64,000 bases of DNA from Beta vulgaris subsp. vulgaris (lineage: Eukaryota > Streptophyta > Magnoliopsida > Caryophyllales > Amaranthaceae). Location: the NCBI RefSeq assembly GCF_026745355.1, contig NC_079202.1, forward strand, positions 44,226,109-44,290,108, read 5' to 3'. Below are positions 59,918 to 64,000 of the stretch, piece after piece. The notes beneath the pieces are model-generated. The model saw only the letters and a list, made by a program, of their open reading frames with translations. It was not told the origin of the DNA and made no database searches. The position numbers and the translations under genes were made by a program. Positions within the stretch are counted from its first letter, which is position 1. Each line of letters begins with the position of its first letter.

Positions 59918-60248
59918 CAGTATTACTTTCAATACTTTAATCATAGTATTTAAATTGTTTTAATTTGAAAAAATGAACAAACAAATTTGTAATGAATTGT
60001 ATTGCTCTAGGAGATTGAACTCAATTCATAAACGATTTTCTTTGGTTTTTTTGAAATGAAAAAAAATTAATTCCAACTTTTAACTTTCTCTTTGGTATTT
60101 TTTTTAATTTTTTTTCTTTGTTAGCCCTAATTATTATATATGTTAATTCCGATGTCTTAGTTAGTGTATTCCGTTAAATATCTGTCAGTTGTGTATCCTA
60201 TGTTAGTTAATTTTTTGCACGAGTTTTAAGACGATATTAAACGACCGA

Positions 60249-60590
60249 TTTTGACCGTAAAATAACTTTAAAAAATTGACGCCACGGAGCGCCTTACTAG
60301 ACATGAATTTCGATAAGCCAGTCAAAACGACTATCAATATGGTATTTTTTCAAACAATTTTGTTCTTCAAAATATCTTTTTTTTTTTTTGGAAAAATAGA
60401 CATTTTGTTAGCGTCTGTTTTTTCTAAAAAAAGTCGTTTCAAAAGTCAACATTGCCCATGTGATATGGCATGGAAAGTCATGTTCAAAAATTATCATAAA
60501 CATAGTCATTTTGACCGGCTTGTCGAAATTTGTGGCCATAAAAAGAAGCTCGATGGCATCCATTTTTTAAAAAATAATTATTTTGAAGGT
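60249..60590. repeat. Long imperfect inverted repeat (about 340 bp, foldback)
   Basis: The left arm (60249-60360) includes AATTTCGATAAGCCAGTCAA; the right arm read in reverse (60590-60480) includes AATTTCGACAAGCCGGTCAA. The match extends outward through GACGCCA/GATGCCA and inward to near the middle. The two arms could fold into one long hairpin. A plus-strand open frame of 155 codons across it has no recognisable domain. Confidence 0.7.
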
Positions 60591-60685
60591 CTAAGCATGA
60601 CCATTCATGCTCTAGAAAAAACATATCATCCCTTTCTCTCATCAACTTTCTCTCTCATCTTACAAAAGTTTGTCATGGATTATAA

Positions 60686-60717
60686 CCCATGTTATTTTAC
60701 CAGTGTAATGGTTTATT
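60686..60717. repeat. 32-bp direct repeat, left copy (partner at 61913-61944)
   Basis: CCCATGTTATTTTACCAGTG and the following bases recur exactly at 61913, on the other side of the hAT-like element G. Without that element, the two copies would lie about 55 bp apart. Confidence 0.9.
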
Positions 60718-60740
60718 TTTACTTTACTTTATGGTGTCCC

Positions 60741-61906
60741 TAGGGGTGGGAATGAGCCGAGCCGAGCCGGAATAGTGCCAGGCTCGGCTTGAGCTCGAGT
60801 TTCAAAAACTAGGCTCGTCGAGCCTCAAAAATGGAGCTCGGCTCGAGCTCGTGTCATGGAATATGAGGCTCGGCTCGAGCTCATTTGAGGCTCGGGGCTC
60901 AGGCTCGTTTCAGGCTCGCGGCTCGGGCTTGTTTTAGGTTCGGGCTCGTTTGAGGCTCGAGGCTTGAGCTCGTTTCAGGCTTGAGGCATAAGCTCAAAAA
61001 AAATGGTTCGAAATCTCAAAAACAAAAAAAATCATTGAATTGGCATACTAGTTTCATTGAATTGGTATTTAAAAACCAAAATATGTTTTGGTGTTGCTTT
61101 AGTTCAAGTGGCCCGATTCATACATTCATTACTAATCAAAAGAACAATACTTTACTCGATAGATGTACTTACAACTGATCAAATTCATACGAGGGATAAA
61201 AGGCAAGGGATGACATTAGAAAAGCTACAAGGGAGGAAAGCTAACACCTAAGAGGTAGGGAGGACAGGGGACTGAATACCTATTGGTGGGTCGCCGGCCA
61301 TGGTTGTTCTAGCAGGTGGTGATGGTGGTGAGTGAAAGCCAGATATGCGACGATGGTGAGTGACTAGCGAGAGATGGACTATGTGAGATTCGAGAGATGC
61401 TACGAGCGACAGTGAGGCGACAATGTAGCGGCGGTGAGGCAAGGTAGGAGTGGCGGTGAGGCGTGATATCTGAGGCCTGCCGCAGGCCCGCATGAGTAGC
61501 TTTACGAGTTAGGGACTTGGGGTTTTGCGAGTTTTTGAATTTTGACAAATGAGTTTTTTGAAGCTGAATAAGGAATGTGCGTGGGAAGTGGATGTATGAA
61601 CTAGGAAGTAGGAACCAATATTCACTTTTTTTTTTTTTTGTGTTTTTTCTTTTTTTTTTCAATATACGTTTTAAATGTTTTGCCTTTTCTTTACTAATGA
61701 ATAATAATACTAATTTTTATACTTTTCTAATAAAAAAAACAACCCGAGCCATTCGCAAGCTTTTCGAGCTGAGCTTAGCCTAGCTCGTGGATCGTATCGT
61801 TAGGTCTTGAGCCGAACCCGAACTCGAGTCGAGCCCACTCGAGACGAGCTTTGACCGAGACGAACTCGAATAGTTCAAGAGTAGGCTTGGCTCATTCCCA
61901 TCCCTA
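60741..61906. mobile_element. Non-autonomous hAT-like element G (1166 bp) with perfect 8-bp target duplication
   Basis: The ends are TAGGGGTGGGAATGAGCC and, reversed, TAGGGATGGGAATGAGCC. GGTGTCCC flanks both sides exactly (60733-60740 and 61907-61914). Dense GAGCTCGGCTCGAGC subterminal arrays, and a GC-richer centre (61250-61500) with no known domain. Confidence 0.9.
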
Positions 61907-61945
61907 GGTGTCCCCATGTTATTTTACCAGTGTAATGGTTTATTA

Positions 61946-62301
61946 CTCCCTCCATCCCATTTTATATTCTCATATTCTATTTTGAGTGTTCTAAAATATT
62001 TTTCGCATTTCTATTATTTTCATTTTTTAACATTACTTTTTACTCTCTCTCCACCTTTTCACAAGGGTTTTTGACACCCTTATTTAATATTCATTCAATC
62101 TCATTGGTTGGATATAATTTTTTCTTACTTTCTCTCTCCTCTTTTCACATGCCCGCCCATTTAATGTTTTAATTCTTTTTCATTTTTTAATACAATAATT
62201 CCAGAAAATACAACAACTACCATGCAAGTACATAATAATGATTGTTTCCTTAATTCTCGTGCCCAAAGTAAAACATGAACTATAAAATGAAACAGAGGGA
62301 G
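61946..62301. mobile_element. Stowaway-type MITE (356 bp)
   Basis: The ends are CTCCCTCCATCCCATTTTAT and, reversed, CTCCCTCTGTTTCATTTTAT, flanked by TA. It abuts the right copy of the 32-bp direct repeat. Confidence 0.88.
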
Positions 62302-62520
62302 TAGTTCAAGACATCAACTAATTCTCCAGCAGGTCTTGAGTCAAATATGGGTTTGAAGTGGGTTCTTAAGATTTTTTTATTATCATCAATATCCTTTGAA
62401 ATATACGTTTTCTTCATCAAATCTTTTTACATTTAGGATGGTGAAGTAATAAAATTATAAATCAAGAAAATACTATTTTGGATTATTAGTAGAAACATCA
62501 ATAAAATGGATTGTGCACAT

Positions 62521-62662
<142 letters not shown>

Positions 62663-63152
62663 AGTAAAAAAGAAGTTTTAAAATGTATTACAATTATATA
62701 ACCGAAACAAATTACTTTTTATAATATAACAAAAAAATATAAATACTTTTGAAAAGTCATAAAATATTAGGGGGAGGATAATATTGAAAATTGAACAAAA
62801 TATAAGGAGTCGACGAAATTAATTAGAAATAAGTGGACTTAAATTGCAATATTGGTGAAATTGGGAGGACAAACTTTTCAAATAATAAATGGTGTGTAAT
62901 TTTTTTTGGCTTGAGTTAATGTTAGGAGAGAGAAAAATGAAAAAGGTGTGATGTTTACATTACACTTATATATTTTTTGTACCATGTGACAGTAGAGCTA
63001 TTGAACACTACTAATTGGCAAAAATATGTATGAGGAGTAGTCTACTTATCTCCTAAATTTAAATCCGAGAAATTGACATTTTAAATGCAATTGTCAACTA
63101 GAAAAATAATAATACTTAATAATACTTAATAGTAATGATATAAAAATAAATA

Positions 63153-63196
63153 AATAATAATAATAACAATAATAATAATAATAATAATAATAATAA
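63153..63196. repeat. AAT trinucleotide microsatellite
   Basis: About 14 AAT units with one interruption (AACAAT). Confidence 0.92.
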
Positions 63197-64000
63197 GAGT
63201 AATTAGCTAGTAAAATAAATTATACCAACATAATAATAATATTTAACAAAATGGTTATAAAAGAATGGAGTTGAACTGAACTAAACTGAAAATAAGTTGG
63301 GGAGAACAGACCCTAAATATGGATTCAAAAAAGCGAATACGACATACAATTGATATACGAGTCACCAGAATTACAGAATCCACACTAATTTTCTGCTTTT
63401 ATTTACTATCTTCCTCTAAAATGCATGTAAAAGATCGCACTCAAATCAATGTAATTTTTCTGGCAAAAACATCACCCAATTTTTGCAAAAAGTGAATTTG
63501 TGGATATCAAACTATTTTTTTTTATTTACTTTCTTATACTCTTCTTTTAATATGTACTTTATTAAAGATAATAATAGTAAAATTCATATGAATGAAAATG
63601 TCATTTAAGAGAGAAAACATGAAAAAGTATTATAAAATTTATTGAGGAAGAGTTCATGCTTATTTTTTCTGTGCAAGAGATCATTATAGGAAAGAGAAAA
63701 CAAATGAAAAAGTGAATTTTACATTTTTTATATATACTCCACAAGGGATAAAAAAAATGTTTAATTATGTTGTAATTATGCTATCCAAACAAAAAAAGCG
63801 AGGTATTTATATCAAATGATTTCAATTTTTTAATGTTGCTAGTGCTTGATCAAAGTGTTTAACTTTTGATTGAGACTTGCTTCATCTGTTAGAAGCTCTT
63901 ACATTTTTGTCTTTATTTCTTTCAGATGATGCATCTTAGTTTTTTCTCCATATAATTAAATTAGATTTTGTTACTATTGGGCAAAATAACGCGCATATTT

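Noticed and set aside
60276..60743. 155-codon open frame
   Set aside because: It spans the foldback repeat and AT-rich sequence; no family signature or coding bias was seen.

Overview
This is nuclear DNA of a flowering plant, most likely a eudicot. The evidence is spliced genes with GT-AG introns, a plastid-targeted SecA gene, a plant auxilin-like J-protein gene, a DUF3339 gene, and dense plant-type transposable elements (TEs). I cannot name the species from the sequence.

Host genes, left to right: (1) a chloroplast SecA2-type protein-translocation ATPase on the minus strand. Twelve 5' exons are visible (930-4472); the rest runs off the left edge. (2) A small DUF3339 two-helix membrane protein (19991-20215, +). 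(3) An auxilin-like J-domain protein in eight exons (42860-51992, +) that ends with HPDK and a 12-codon last exon. (4) A two-exon cytosolic-type Hsp70 (55521-58394, +) whose C-terminal lid is frameshifted and whose EEVD tail is missing.

Most of the rest is a TE nest. 4.7-15.5 kb holds MITEs, hAT-like non-autonomous elements, a long-TIR element with a Harbinger-like insertion inside it, a 2.6 kb solo LTR and a SINE-like element. 16-19.7 kb is a 5'-truncated L1-type LINE. 23.4-33.9 kb is a degenerate Sirevirus-like Ty1/copia element with 1.2 kb LTRs, a tRNA-Met primer site, broken gag and pol, and an extra 3' ORF; part of a second copy of its 3' end precedes it, so the arrangement is tandem. 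34.3-40.5 kb is a solo LTR containing a second solo LTR of the same family and a hAT-like element. All three nested pieces show target-site duplications, the inner LTR's being imperfect. This block splits a decayed DNA transposon that ends near 42.3 kb. hAT-like elements, Stowaway MITEs and retroposed sequences also lie in or beside the auxilin and Hsp70 genes.

The host genes do not form a pathway. SecA2 works at the plastid membrane, the auxilin-like protein recruits Hsc70 to clathrin coats, and the Hsp70 copy is probably decayed or divergent. I found no CRISPR array, operon, tRNA or rRNA gene, and no convincing new biological system. The most informative points are the layered insertion history, a set of hAT-like elements with similar ends but different subterminal repeat motifs, the Hsp70 lesion, and the possible conserved SecA2/auxilin gene pair.
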